The notes under the pieces: generated by a model
What the model saw: the letters and a program-made list of their open reading frames with translations, nothing else
Told to the model about the DNA's origin: nothing
Databases searched by the model: none
Assembly (NCBI RefSeq): GCF_014644295.1
Contig: NZ_BMKK01000025.1
Span: 1 to 37,580 of the forward strand
DNA from: Emticicia aquatilis
GTDB taxonomy: Bacteria > Bacteroidota > Bacteroidia > Cytophagales > Spirosomataceae
Reading direction: 5' to 3'
DNA: 37,580 bases
Part shown: piece by piece, positions 27,277 to 35,300 of the stretch
How positions within the stretch are numbered: position 1 is the first letter of the stretch
Layout of the letters: each line of letters begins with the position of its first letter
Translations under genes and position numbers: made by a program

Positions 27277-27858
27277 TTACCACTGGGCGGCCGTATCGGT
27301 AAAGATATTTAGCACGAGTTGGTCAATGATTTTTGGGACTAAACTTCCTTCAACTTGTGATAGCGTTTGCTCTTGCGGAAAATCTTGATAAAACGAAAAC
27401 TCTTTTTCAAAATTCTCTTCTTCATTTTTAGCATTCACAAATCTTACTTCTACTCTGATAGTCAATCGGTTAAGGGCTGCTTTATCGCTTGATGTAGCCG
27501 ATACTGGCGTTAACTCATACCCAACAATTGTACTTTCGAGCAGTAAATCAGCGTCGTTAGGTTTTAGTTTTAAACTGGTATTTCGCTGATAATATTCTTT
27601 CAGTTTTTCGGTAAAAGTAAGTGTCAAGTTTGCTGGACCACCCGCTGTTCCCATCACAACATTCTGAATCGTAATGGTCTTCAATTCACTCGAAAGTGTC
27701 GTTCCTGTAAAAGAGTAAATTTTGCAGCCTGTTATCAATGTACAACTGATAATTATCAATAAGCAATTGTGTATTAATAACTTAGAATATCGCTTTGTGC
27801 TAACTGACAATTTCAGACTGTGGACCGTGGACTGTGGACTACCGACTGGTTTATTCAT
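27277..27858 (-). CDS. lptE: LPS-assembly lipoprotein LptE
   Basis: 193 aa from ATG 27858, whose first 8 bases overlap the stop of the sigma-54 activator gene. A lipobox LITGC places the acylated Cys at residue 45, giving an outer-membrane lipoprotein. The mature part (YSFTGTTLSSELKTITIQNV, LTFTEKLKEYYQRNTSLKL, ADLLLESTIVGYEL) matches the LptE/LptBD-partner family of Bacteroidota, which helps LptD insert lipopolysaccharide in the outer membrane. The leader is oddly long: residues ~4-14 are encoded by a heptamer repeat (27816-27849), and an in-frame TTG at 27810 would give a normal ~29-residue lipoprotein signal. Confidence 0.85.
   Translation of the reverse strand: MNKPVGSPQSTVHSLKLSVSTKRYSKLLIHNCLLIIISCTLITGCKIYSFTGTTLSSELKTITIQNVVMGTAGGPANLTLTFTEKLKEYYQRNTSLKLKPNDADLLLESTIVGYELTPVSATSSDKAALNRLTIRVEVRFVNAKNEEENFEKEFSFYQDFPQEQTLSQVEGSLVPKIIDQLVLNIFTDTAAQW
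27816..27849. repeat. Heptamer repeat inside the 5' end of lptE
   Basis: Units GACTGTG, GACCGTG, GACTGTG, GACTACC and GACTGG follow each other with a 7-bp period (plus-strand reading). A 7-bp unit is not a multiple of three, so a change of copy number would shift the reading frame from ATG 27858. Confidence 0.8.
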
Positions 27859-29179
27859 CTTCAATATCATATTGTTTGATTTTTCGGTAAAGTGTACGTT
27901 CTGAAATCCCCAAATCTAAAGCTGCGTATTTGCGTTTGAAGTTGTTTTTCTTCAACGCCCGAACAATCATTTCTTTTTCTTGCTTTTCGAGCGAATACGA
28001 ATTTTCTTCGGTTTCATGCGAAATATCTTCAATATTCGTTCTGTCTCCTTGAAGGCTGTCAATTTTTATAACTCCTTGATTTTCAATTGGTTGATAATTC
28101 GGATAATTGACCTGCTGCGGTGGCGTATAAACTGTTGGAGGTATCAACGCTACGGCATCTTCTTGATGAATTCCTTGGAATAAATCTTGGTGTTGCTGAA
28201 TAATATCGGCACTTAAAGGAACTCCACTCGCTTGGCTGCCCTGCATCAAAGATAAAACCAATTTCTTTAAATCGGTCATATCTTTTCGCATATCGAACAA
28301 TACTTTGTAAAGAATATCTCGTTCCGAAAAACTATTATCGTAGTCGCCATTCAAACCTTTCAGTAACGTAGGTAAACCACTCGACTGTTCTCTTGGTAAA
28401 TATTTAGCCAAGATTTCGGCAGTGATGATGCGTTCTACTTCTAATATTGTAATTTGTTCAGCAATGTTTTTTAACTGACGGATATTACCTGGAAAACGGA
28501 AATTCATCAACATTTGCCCCGCATCTTCGGTCAATTCAACTGGTCGGATGCGATTTTTTTCGGCAAAGTCAGTTGAGAATTTTCTGAAAAGTAGTTCAAT
28601 ATCATAGCCTCGCTCACGAAGCGAAGGCACTCTGATAGGAACAGTATTCAAACGATAATATAAATCCTCACGGAATCGGCCACGTTCTACTGCTTCCAAC
28701 AAATTAACGTTGGTTGCAGCCACTACTCGCACATCAGTTTTCTTTACTTTCGATGAACCCACTGGAATAAACTCGCCGTTTTCGAGTACACGAAGCAATC
28801 GAGCTTGTGTGCCGATGGGCATTTCGGCAATTTCATCTAAGAAAATCGTACCTGTACTGGTGGTTTCAAAATATCCTTTTCGGTCGTCTATGGCACCTGT
28901 AAATGAGCCTTTTACGTGACCAAAAAGCTCCGAATCAATCGTTCCTTCGGGAATTGCTCCACAGTTGATTGCTATGAAAGGCCCGTGTTTGCGAGAGCTA
29001 AGTGCATGAATTATCTTTGAAAACGATTCTTTTCCACTACCACTCTCTCCATTTATCAATACCGTCAGGTCGGTAGGAGCAACCTGTATGGCCACACTGA
29101 GTGCGTGGTTCAATGCAGGGGCATTACCGATAATGCCGAAGCGATTTTTGACTGACTGTAATTCTGCGTTATTGCTCAT
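27851..29179 (-). CDS. Sigma-54-dependent transcriptional activator without receiver domain
   Basis: 442 aa from ATG 29179. An AAA+ sigma-54 interaction domain fills residues ~14-250: Walker A GESGSGKE (44-51), GSFTGA (91-96, a variant of the GAFTGA loop that touches sigma-54), Walker B TIFLDEI (111-117) and the arginine-finger region FREDLYYRLN. A linker is followed by a Fis-type HTH at the C-terminus (IVRALKKNNFKRKYAALDLGISERTLYRKIKQY). No REC, GAF or PAS sensor is present, so activity must be set by expression or a partner. It heads the lptE-TPR-secG row, suggesting a link to envelope control. A -7-like box lies at 29224-29231. Confidence 0.93.
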   Translation of the reverse strand: MSNNAELQSVKNRFGIIGNAPALNHALSVAIQVAPTDLTVLINGESGSGKESFSKIIHALSSRKHGPFIAINCGAIPEGTIDSELFGHVKGSFTGAIDDRKGYFETTSTGTIFLDEIAEMPIGTQARLLRVLENGEFIPVGSSKVKKTDVRVVAATNVNLLEAVERGRFREDLYYRLNTVPIRVPSLRERGYDIELLFRKFSTDFAEKNRIRPVELTEDAGQMLMNFRFPGNIRQLKNIAEQITILEVERIITAEILAKYLPREQSSGLPTLLKGLNGDYDNSFSERDILYKVLFDMRKDMTDLKKLVLSLMQGSQASGVPLSADIIQQHQDLFQGIHQEDAVALIPPTVYTPPQQVNYPNYQPIENQGVIKIDSLQGDRTNIEDISHETEENSYSLEKQEKEMIVRALKKNNFKRKYAALDLGISERTLYRKIKQYDIEDE

Positions 29180-29186
29180 TTTAATT

Positions 29187-29211
29187 AGCTTTTAGCTGTT
29201 GGCTTTTAGCT
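29187..29211. repeat. Direct repeat upstream of the sigma-54 activator gene
   Basis: AGCTTTTAGCT (29187-29197) and GGCTTTTAGCT (29201-29211) are two near-identical 11-mers 14 bp apart, just before the ATG. It could be a leader element or, like the heptamers at 27816, simple intergenic repeat sequence. Confidence 0.55.
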
Positions 29212-29223
29212 ATTAGTTTATTT

Positions 29224-29231
29224 CAAAAATA
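29224..29231 (-). promoter_or_regulatory. -7 box candidate for the sigma-54 activator operon
   Basis: On the minus strand this reads TATTTTTG, matching TAnnTTTG, 44 bp before ATG 29179. No good -33 element is seen. Confidence 0.4.
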
Positions 29232-29253
29232 CAATTTCTCTTGGTAGTAACGA

Positions 29254-30690
29254 CTATTCTACAATGTGCCCAATCAAGGTTGCTGACGAACATTCTGTTA
29301 CCAAAACATTTACATAATCTCCTTTTTGAAAATTCTCTCTTGGGAAAATTATCATTTTGTTTTGGTCGTTTCTGCCCGATAAATGTTCTTGAGAACGCTT
29401 CGAGAAACCTTCAACCAATACTTTATAGATTTTTCCGACTGACATTTGGTTGCGTTCTAAAGAGTGTTCTCTTTGTTTGGCAATGATTTCGGCTAATCGG
29501 CGGCCTTTTACATCATCAGGGACATCATCGGTTAATTTCTTAGCAGCTGGTGTGTTTGGTCTTTCTGAGTACGCAAACATATAACCGTAATCATATTTTA
29601 CGTAGTCCATCAACGAAAGTGTGTCTTGGTGGTCTTCTTCGGTTTCTGTGCAGAAACCCGCAATCATATCTTGCGAGATACCACATTCTTCGCCCAGAAT
29701 CTCACGAATACGGTCGATTTTACCCATGTACCACTCACGGTCGTAGGTGCGATTCATCAATTCCAGAATACGGCTACTACCACTTTGAGCAGGTAGGTGA
29801 ATGTATTTACAGATATTATCGTACTTTTTCATGGTGTAAAGTACTTCGTCTGTAATATCTTTCGGGTGAGATGTCGAGAAACGAACTCTTAAATCTGGAC
29901 TTACTTGTGCTACCATTTCGAGCAGGTTTGCAAAAGTAACTGTCGAATTATCAGTCGATTGCCATTTATACGAATCAACGTTTTGTCCCAAAAGAGTCAC
30001 TTCTTTATAGCCTTGATTGAATAAATCGGTCGCCTCTTTGACAATTGAGTTGGCATCTCGGCTGCGTTCACGTCCACGAGTATAAGGCACAACGCAGAAA
30101 CTACACATATTGTCGCAGCCACGCATGATGCTAATAAAAGCCGTTACACCATTAGAATCCAAACGAATTGGGGTAATATCAGCGTAAGTTTCTTCACGAG
30201 AAAGAAAAACGTTTACAGCTTTGTGGCCTTCTTCTACTTCGTTGATGAGGTTAGGTAAATCACGATAAGCATCGGGGCCAACAACCATGTCAACAATTTT
30301 TTCTTCTTCCAATAATTTGGTTTTCAGACGCTCAGCCATGCAACCCAAAATACCGATTTTAACATTCTTACGTTTGTTTTTCATCGGAACAAGGTGCTGA
30401 AGGCGATGACGTACTTTCTGCTCGGCGTTTTCACGGATGGCACAAGTATTGAGCAAAATAAGTTCAGCTTCTTCGATTTTTGAAGTGGTAGCAAAATCAT
30501 TTTCTCTCAGAATCGAAGCCACAATCTCGCTATCGGCAAAGTTCATCTGACATCCATAACTTTCAATATAGAGTTTACGTTTAGCCGTACTATTTGTCGC
30601 CAATGGCTCGTCTTCGCTGATGCGAGCCACATCCAGGTCTTTCTTATCTTCTTCGTTGAGAATCTTTAATGAGTTTGTAACTAATTCCAT
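29254..30690 (-). CDS. miaB: tRNA-2-methylthio-N6-dimethylallyladenosine synthase MiaB
   Basis: 478 aa from ATG 30690. A radical-SAM methylthiotransferase that adds the 2-methylthio group to i6A37 of tRNAs reading UNN codons. The N-terminal UPF0004 domain carries the three cluster cysteines C47 ([11 protein letters not shown]), C83 ([12 protein letters not shown]) and C117 (GCMAERL). The radical-SAM motif is C192-x3-C196-x2-C199 ([22 protein letters not shown]). The C-terminal ~60 residues form the TRAM domain ([12 protein letters not shown]...[12 protein letters not shown]...GDYVNVLVT). The first ~37 residues are an extra acidic leader. Length and motifs are complete. Palindromes and a -7 box occur in its upstream region. 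Confidence 0.97.
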   Translation of the reverse strand: MELVTNSLKILNEEDKKDLDVARISEDEPLATNSTAKRKLYIESYGCQMNFADSEIVASILRENDFATTSKIEEAELILLNTCAIRENAEQKVRHRLQHLVPMKNKRKNVKIGILGCMAERLKTKLLEEEKIVDMVVGPDAYRDLPNLINEVEEGHKAVNVFLSREETYADITPIRLDSNGVTAFISIMRGCDNMCSFCVVPYTRGRERSRDANSIVKEATDLFNQGYKEVTLLGQNVDSYKWQSTDNSTVTFANLLEMVAQVSPDLRVRFSTSHPKDITDEVLYTMKKYDNICKYIHLPAQSGSSRILELMNRTYDREWYMGKIDRIREILGEECGISQDMIAGFCTETEEDHQDTLSLMDYVKYDYGYMFAYSERPNTPAAKKLTDDVPDDVKGRRLAEIIAKQREHSLERNQMSVGKIYKVLVEGFSKRSQEHLSGRNDQNKMIIFPRENFQKGDYVNVLVTECSSATLIGHIVE

Positions 30691-30708
30691 GTTATTTTTG
30701 AGTGTAAA

Positions 30709-30731
30709 AGTTCAATTTTGAAAATTGAACT
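30709..30731. promoter_or_regulatory. Perfect inverted repeat at the miaB transcription start region
   Basis: Arms AGTTCAATTTT (30709-30719) and AAAATTGAACT (30721-30731) flank a single G. It begins 18 bp before the miaB ATG, where the transcript from the -7 box at 30733 should start, so it could act as an operator in DNA. Confidence 0.6.
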
Positions 30732-30732
30732 A

Positions 30733-30740
30733 CAAAATTA
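30733..30740 (-). promoter_or_regulatory. -7 box of the miaB promoter
   Basis: The minus strand reads TAATTTTG, an exact TAnnTTTG match 42 bp before ATG 30690. The palindrome at 30748-30764 lies just upstream of it, in the spacer between the -33 and -7 regions. Confidence 0.5.
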
Positions 30741-30747
30741 CAACAAT

Positions 30748-30764
30748 ACTGACAGATTGTCAGT
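30748..30764. promoter_or_regulatory. ACTGACA-N3-TGTCAGT palindrome, probable operator
   Basis: Perfect 7-bp arms around GAT. Size, symmetry and position beside the miaB -7 box fit a dimeric repressor site. I cannot name the regulator. Confidence 0.5.
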
Positions 30765-30941
30765 TTAAAATAACTTAATTTTTTAGTGGAAAGTTATACA
30801 AAGGGAAAGAATCTAACATAAAACTAATAAAACTACTGATAAATGGCTCATAATTAAGTAAATAGAGATTTCATGCTTTATGAATTGGCTTTACAAAAAA
30901 ATGTATATTTTGCAGACTAAATTCAACCTATTTTAAAAACA

Positions 30942-32258
30942 ATGCCTCTACTAATCACAATTATCGGCCTTATTGTGCTGATTTTGCTCATTTCATATTT
31001 TAAAATCCATACTTTCTTGGCTTTTCTGATAGTTTCGTTGGGAACAGGATTGGCACTGAATATGAAGCCCGAAGCCATTTTGAAATCAATTCAACAAGGA
31101 ACAGGTAGCACGCTCGGTTCGATTGTGGCCATCATTGCACTGGGAGCAATGCTCGGAAAATTGGTAGCTCAAAGTGGTGCTGCTCAAAGAATTTCAACCA
31201 AAATGATGGAACTTATCGGTACGAGTCACGTGCGTTGGGCGTTTATGATTACAGGCTTTATTGTTGGTTTACCGCTGTTCTATTCGGTTGGATTTATGTT
31301 ACTTGCTCCGTTGGTCATTACGGTGGCTTATCGTTTCAAGTTGCCTGCGGTTTATATTGGTTTGCCAATGTTGGCTTCGCTTTCGGTTACACAAGGATAT
31401 TTGCCGCCGCATCCTGCACCTTTGGCTATTGTAAAGCAATTTAATGCCGATATGGGTCTTACACTTTTCTATGGAATCATTGTGGCAATTCCTGCCATTT
31501 TAGTTTCGGGGGCTTTGTTTGGTTCGACTTTGAAAAAATATGCCACTTTACCCAACAAAGCCTTCATTGCTCCCGACCTTTCTGATGCAGAAATGCCTTC
31601 AACTTTTAGCAGCATGTTTTGCGTTTTGTTACCAATTATTCTTATCAGCTTTGCTACGGTTGCTGCTTCTTATCTTCCCGAAAACTCTTTTTTCGGTGAA
31701 AGCCTTAACTTTATCGGCGACCCAGTTGTGAGTATGTTTATTTCGGTTTTGGTCGGAATTTATTTACTCGGAATTAATCAAAACAAATCAATGTCCGAAA
31801 TTACCAATCTTTTGGGCGATTCGATAAAAGATGTGGCTATGCTATTTTTGATTTTTGGAGGAGCAGGTGCTTTGAAGCAAGTGCTTACCGATGGAGGAGT
31901 CAGTCAATCAATTGCCGATATGATGGTAACTTCGTCGCTTCATCCTTTAGTTTTAGGGTGGGGAATGGCCGCTATTATTCGAGTGGCTGTTGGTTCTTCA
32001 ACAGTTTCGGGTATCACAACCGCTGGTTTTATGTTGCCATTGCTCGCACCTACACAAACCGAACCGCATTTGATGGTATTGAGCATCGGAGCAGGAAGTA
32101 TGATGTTTTCGCACGTAAACGATGCAGGATTTTGGCTTTTTAGAGAATATTTTCAACTATCCATGACTGATACACTTAAAACATGGTCTGTTATGGAAAC
32201 ACTCGTTTCAGTGACTGGGCTTTTAGGTGTACTAATTTTAAAAATTATTATTGGTTGA
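30942..32258 (+). CDS. GntP-family gluconate:proton symporter
   Basis: 438 aa from ATG 30942, the normal length for GntP/GntT permeases. Around 12 membrane segments are visible. Family-like stretches are IIALGAMLGKLVAQSGAAQRIS, GLPLFYSVGFMLLAPLV, LASLSVTQGYLPPHPAPLAI, IFGGAGALKQVLTDGGVSQSIADMM and VGSSTVSGITTAGFMLPLL. It takes up gluconate or a related sugar acid with protons across the inner membrane. No gluconate kinase, dehydratase or GntR regulator is nearby, so the substrate is uncertain. A near-match -7 region (TATATTTTGC, 30904-30913) precedes it. It stands alone between divergent miaB and the next large gene. Confidence 0.92.
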   Translation: MPLLITIIGLIVLILLISYFKIHTFLAFLIVSLGTGLALNMKPEAILKSIQQGTGSTLGSIVAIIALGAMLGKLVAQSGAAQRISTKMMELIGTSHVRWAFMITGFIVGLPLFYSVGFMLLAPLVITVAYRFKLPAVYIGLPMLASLSVTQGYLPPHPAPLAIVKQFNADMGLTLFYGIIVAIPAILVSGALFGSTLKKYATLPNKAFIAPDLSDAEMPSTFSSMFCVLLPIILISFATVAASYLPENSFFGESLNFIGDPVVSMFISVLVGIYLLGINQNKSMSEITNLLGDSIKDVAMLFLIFGGAGALKQVLTDGGVSQSIADMMVTSSLHPLVLGWGMAAIIRVAVGSSTVSGITTAGFMLPLLAPTQTEPHLMVLSIGAGSMMFSHVNDAGFWLFREYFQLSMTDTLKTWSVMETLVSVTGLLGVLILKIIIG

Positions 32259-32288
32259 ATGACTTTTTCTACATTATTAAGATAATTA

Positions 32289-32322
32289 TTTGATAAAATA
32301 AATTGATAAAATGATATATTTG
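32289..32322 (+). promoter_or_regulatory. Promoter of the 1678-aa repeat protein gene
   Basis: TTTG at 32289-32292 and TATATTTG at 32315-32322, 22 bp apart, fit the Bacteroidota -33/-7 pattern closely. The leader to ATG 32394 would be about 65 nt. Confidence 0.65.
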
Positions 32323-32393
32323 TTCAATTAAAAGCCACCATGCTGTTAGTTTAAAAATAATTCTTCACAATTTATTTTATAAAAAAACCTTTT

Positions 32394-35300
32394 ATGAAGT
32401 ATACAACTTTACTTTTGTTGTTTTTGAGTATTGTTACATTTGCTCAAGTTAATTTAAATCCATCAATTACTACAAATTCTGAAAATAATTCACTTTGTAA
32501 TCAAAAAGAAATTATTTTATCTGTAAGTATTAAAAATAGTGATTATACTTATTCTTGGTACCGAGATGATATTGCAATAACTTTTTCTAACACTCCATTC
32601 TATACTGCCAACAAAGGTGGGAAATACTATGTAAAAGTTACAGGCAAAGATTTTGAACAAAAATCTGATGAGATTTTTATCAATGATTGTGAAATACATT
32701 TGCAAAAAAACTCGGATATTGAAGACCACAAAGAGCAAAGTTTTGAATCGAAACAGAAGGAGCTGTTGACTAACTTTAACACTGTATCGAAAAACTATAC
32801 AATTAAATTAGCACAAGGTTTACCTCAACTTGTATCGACAAATCCAGTTATTTGCGGTTCAAATACCAGTACGACATTATCAGTTACTAATACAGACCCC
32901 AGCTATACGTATACGTGGCTTTATTCCACTTCTTCTTCGGGAAACTTTTCAACGATACCGAATCAAACAAGTTCGACATACACGACTTCCACGGTTGGAT
33001 ATTATAAAGTTTTTATAAGTGATGGCAATGGCAATATTACAATAGGCCCATTGTATGTAAGTAATACACCATATGGTATCATTAGTGATTCTTCTAATAA
33101 TCCATTTGGAACTATAAATACAACAGTTGGGCAGCCAGTTCAGCTCAAGTTTACACTATTTGGAACCGGCCCTTGGACAATAAATTATTATGATGGAAGT
33201 TCGTCTAAATCAGTTGTAACTACTACTACTCCTTTTTTCTTAACAGTTTCACCAACACAAAATAGGTCATACTATATCTCATATGTATCGAATAATAATT
33301 GTGGAACTGGCTACAGTGGCAATAGCGGTTTGGTAAGAGTAGTAGTAGATGCTACTACGGCTATAAATCTTACAACTCCAACCACTACAACAGTTTGCCC
33401 TGGAGGAACTATCGAAATTCCCTACACAACAGTTGGTACATGGACAAATGAAAGAAAGATATATCTCGAATTAACTAATTCAAGTGGTACATCAACATAT
33501 GCGTCATATGGTTATTATGCTTCAAATTCGATGTTTTTTACCATTCCTTCTTATATTTCGTCTGGAAGTTATAAAATAAAAGCTAATGTTGATTTGCCAT
33601 CAATTAGTTTGCCCACAATTAGTACATATACTATTAATGTATCGGGAAGTATTTGTAGTCCGACTGCTTATATAACAGTTGGGGCTTCTAATTTTGGTTG
33701 TTCAAATGTCTCACTTTATGCTAATCCTTCATCAAGTGATTATACTTTTCAATGGTATTTAAACGGAAGTCTAATTAGTGGAGCCACTAACTATTACTAC
33801 AATGCTACACAAACTGGCAATTATACAGTAAGGGTTTCAAAATCAAGTACAGGTTTTAGCTCTACATCTGCTATGCAATCAGTAGTAGTTACTCCATTTC
33901 AATCCAAAATTACCTCAAATAATCCTGCTCTATGTGGCACTAATACAACTGCTACGCTCAATGCTTCTCCAACTGGTGTAGGATTTACTTATCAATGGTT
34001 TAAGCTGTCATCTGTTGGGAACCTTGAGCCAATTGATGGAGCAGTTCAACAATCTTATACAACGAATGTTTCAGGGCAATACTATGTAAATATAAATAAT
34101 GGAAGTTGTAGTAATACATCAAATAGCTATTATGTTGGAACAGGCCCAGTTGCAATAATATCAGATATGAATGATGAAAAATATACCGATGTAAATACAA
34201 CAGTTGGACAACCAGCTCAATTGAAAGTAAGTTTATACGGAGGGAACTCATGGACGTTTACGTACAATGATGGAAGTAATGCGAGAATTATTTCAACAAA
34301 CACAAGTCCATTTATTTTAACATTAAGCCCAGAGCAAAATAGACGTTATAGTATTTCTAATGTAACGAGTAATTGCTCGAATAATAGCGGTTATACTACT
34401 GGTTATAATAATATAATTATTGACCCTTCAACAGCTCTCAATCTGACCACCCCAGGGTCTACCACAGCTTGTTCGGGTGGTTCTATTTCGATACCTTATA
34501 CCACAATAGGTACTTGGACAAGCGAAAGAAATATAGCTTTGGAATTGGTTGATGTAAATGGAAGTTTTAGTACCTATTCTTATATATCTGGTTTTGCAAC
34601 TAACCCCATGGTATTTCCAATACCTGAATCGTTACCTATCGGTACATACAAGATTAGAGCATATAATACACTACCTTTCATAGCTAACAGTACATTGTCT
34701 TCATACTCTATTAATGTAAATAGTACAGGTTGTAGTACTTCAGCTATTTTCACCGTAAATTATACTAATGTTTCTTGTACCTCTGTTTATCTTACGGCTT
34801 ATCCTTACTCATCATCAAATGCTTATAGTTATCAATGGTATCTAAATGGAAATATTATTCCTAATCAAACAGGGCGTAATTTTACTGCTACACAGACTGG
34901 TAATTATTCTGTGAGAGTAACAAGAGCAAGTTCAAACTATGACCAGACAACTTCACAGCAAACAATAACAATAACAGGTTTTACGGCATCAATTACATCG
35001 CCAAATAGTGTTATTTGTGGAACAAATACGACCGCCATATTGAATGCAAGTTCTGGAGGAGTTGGTGCTACTTATCAATGGTTTTATTCAGCTTCAATGA
35101 ACTCACTTATACCAATTGATGGAACTACGGGGCAATCATATACTGCTACTGCGGTTGGCTACTATAGGGTTTTGGTCAAGCAAAGTAGTTCAAATTGTGA
35201 AAGCCTAAGCTCTACATTCTATGTTGGTAATACTCCTTATGGGGTTTTGGGTGACCAAAATGATAATTCGACTGCAACAATCAATATTTCGTCTGGGCAA

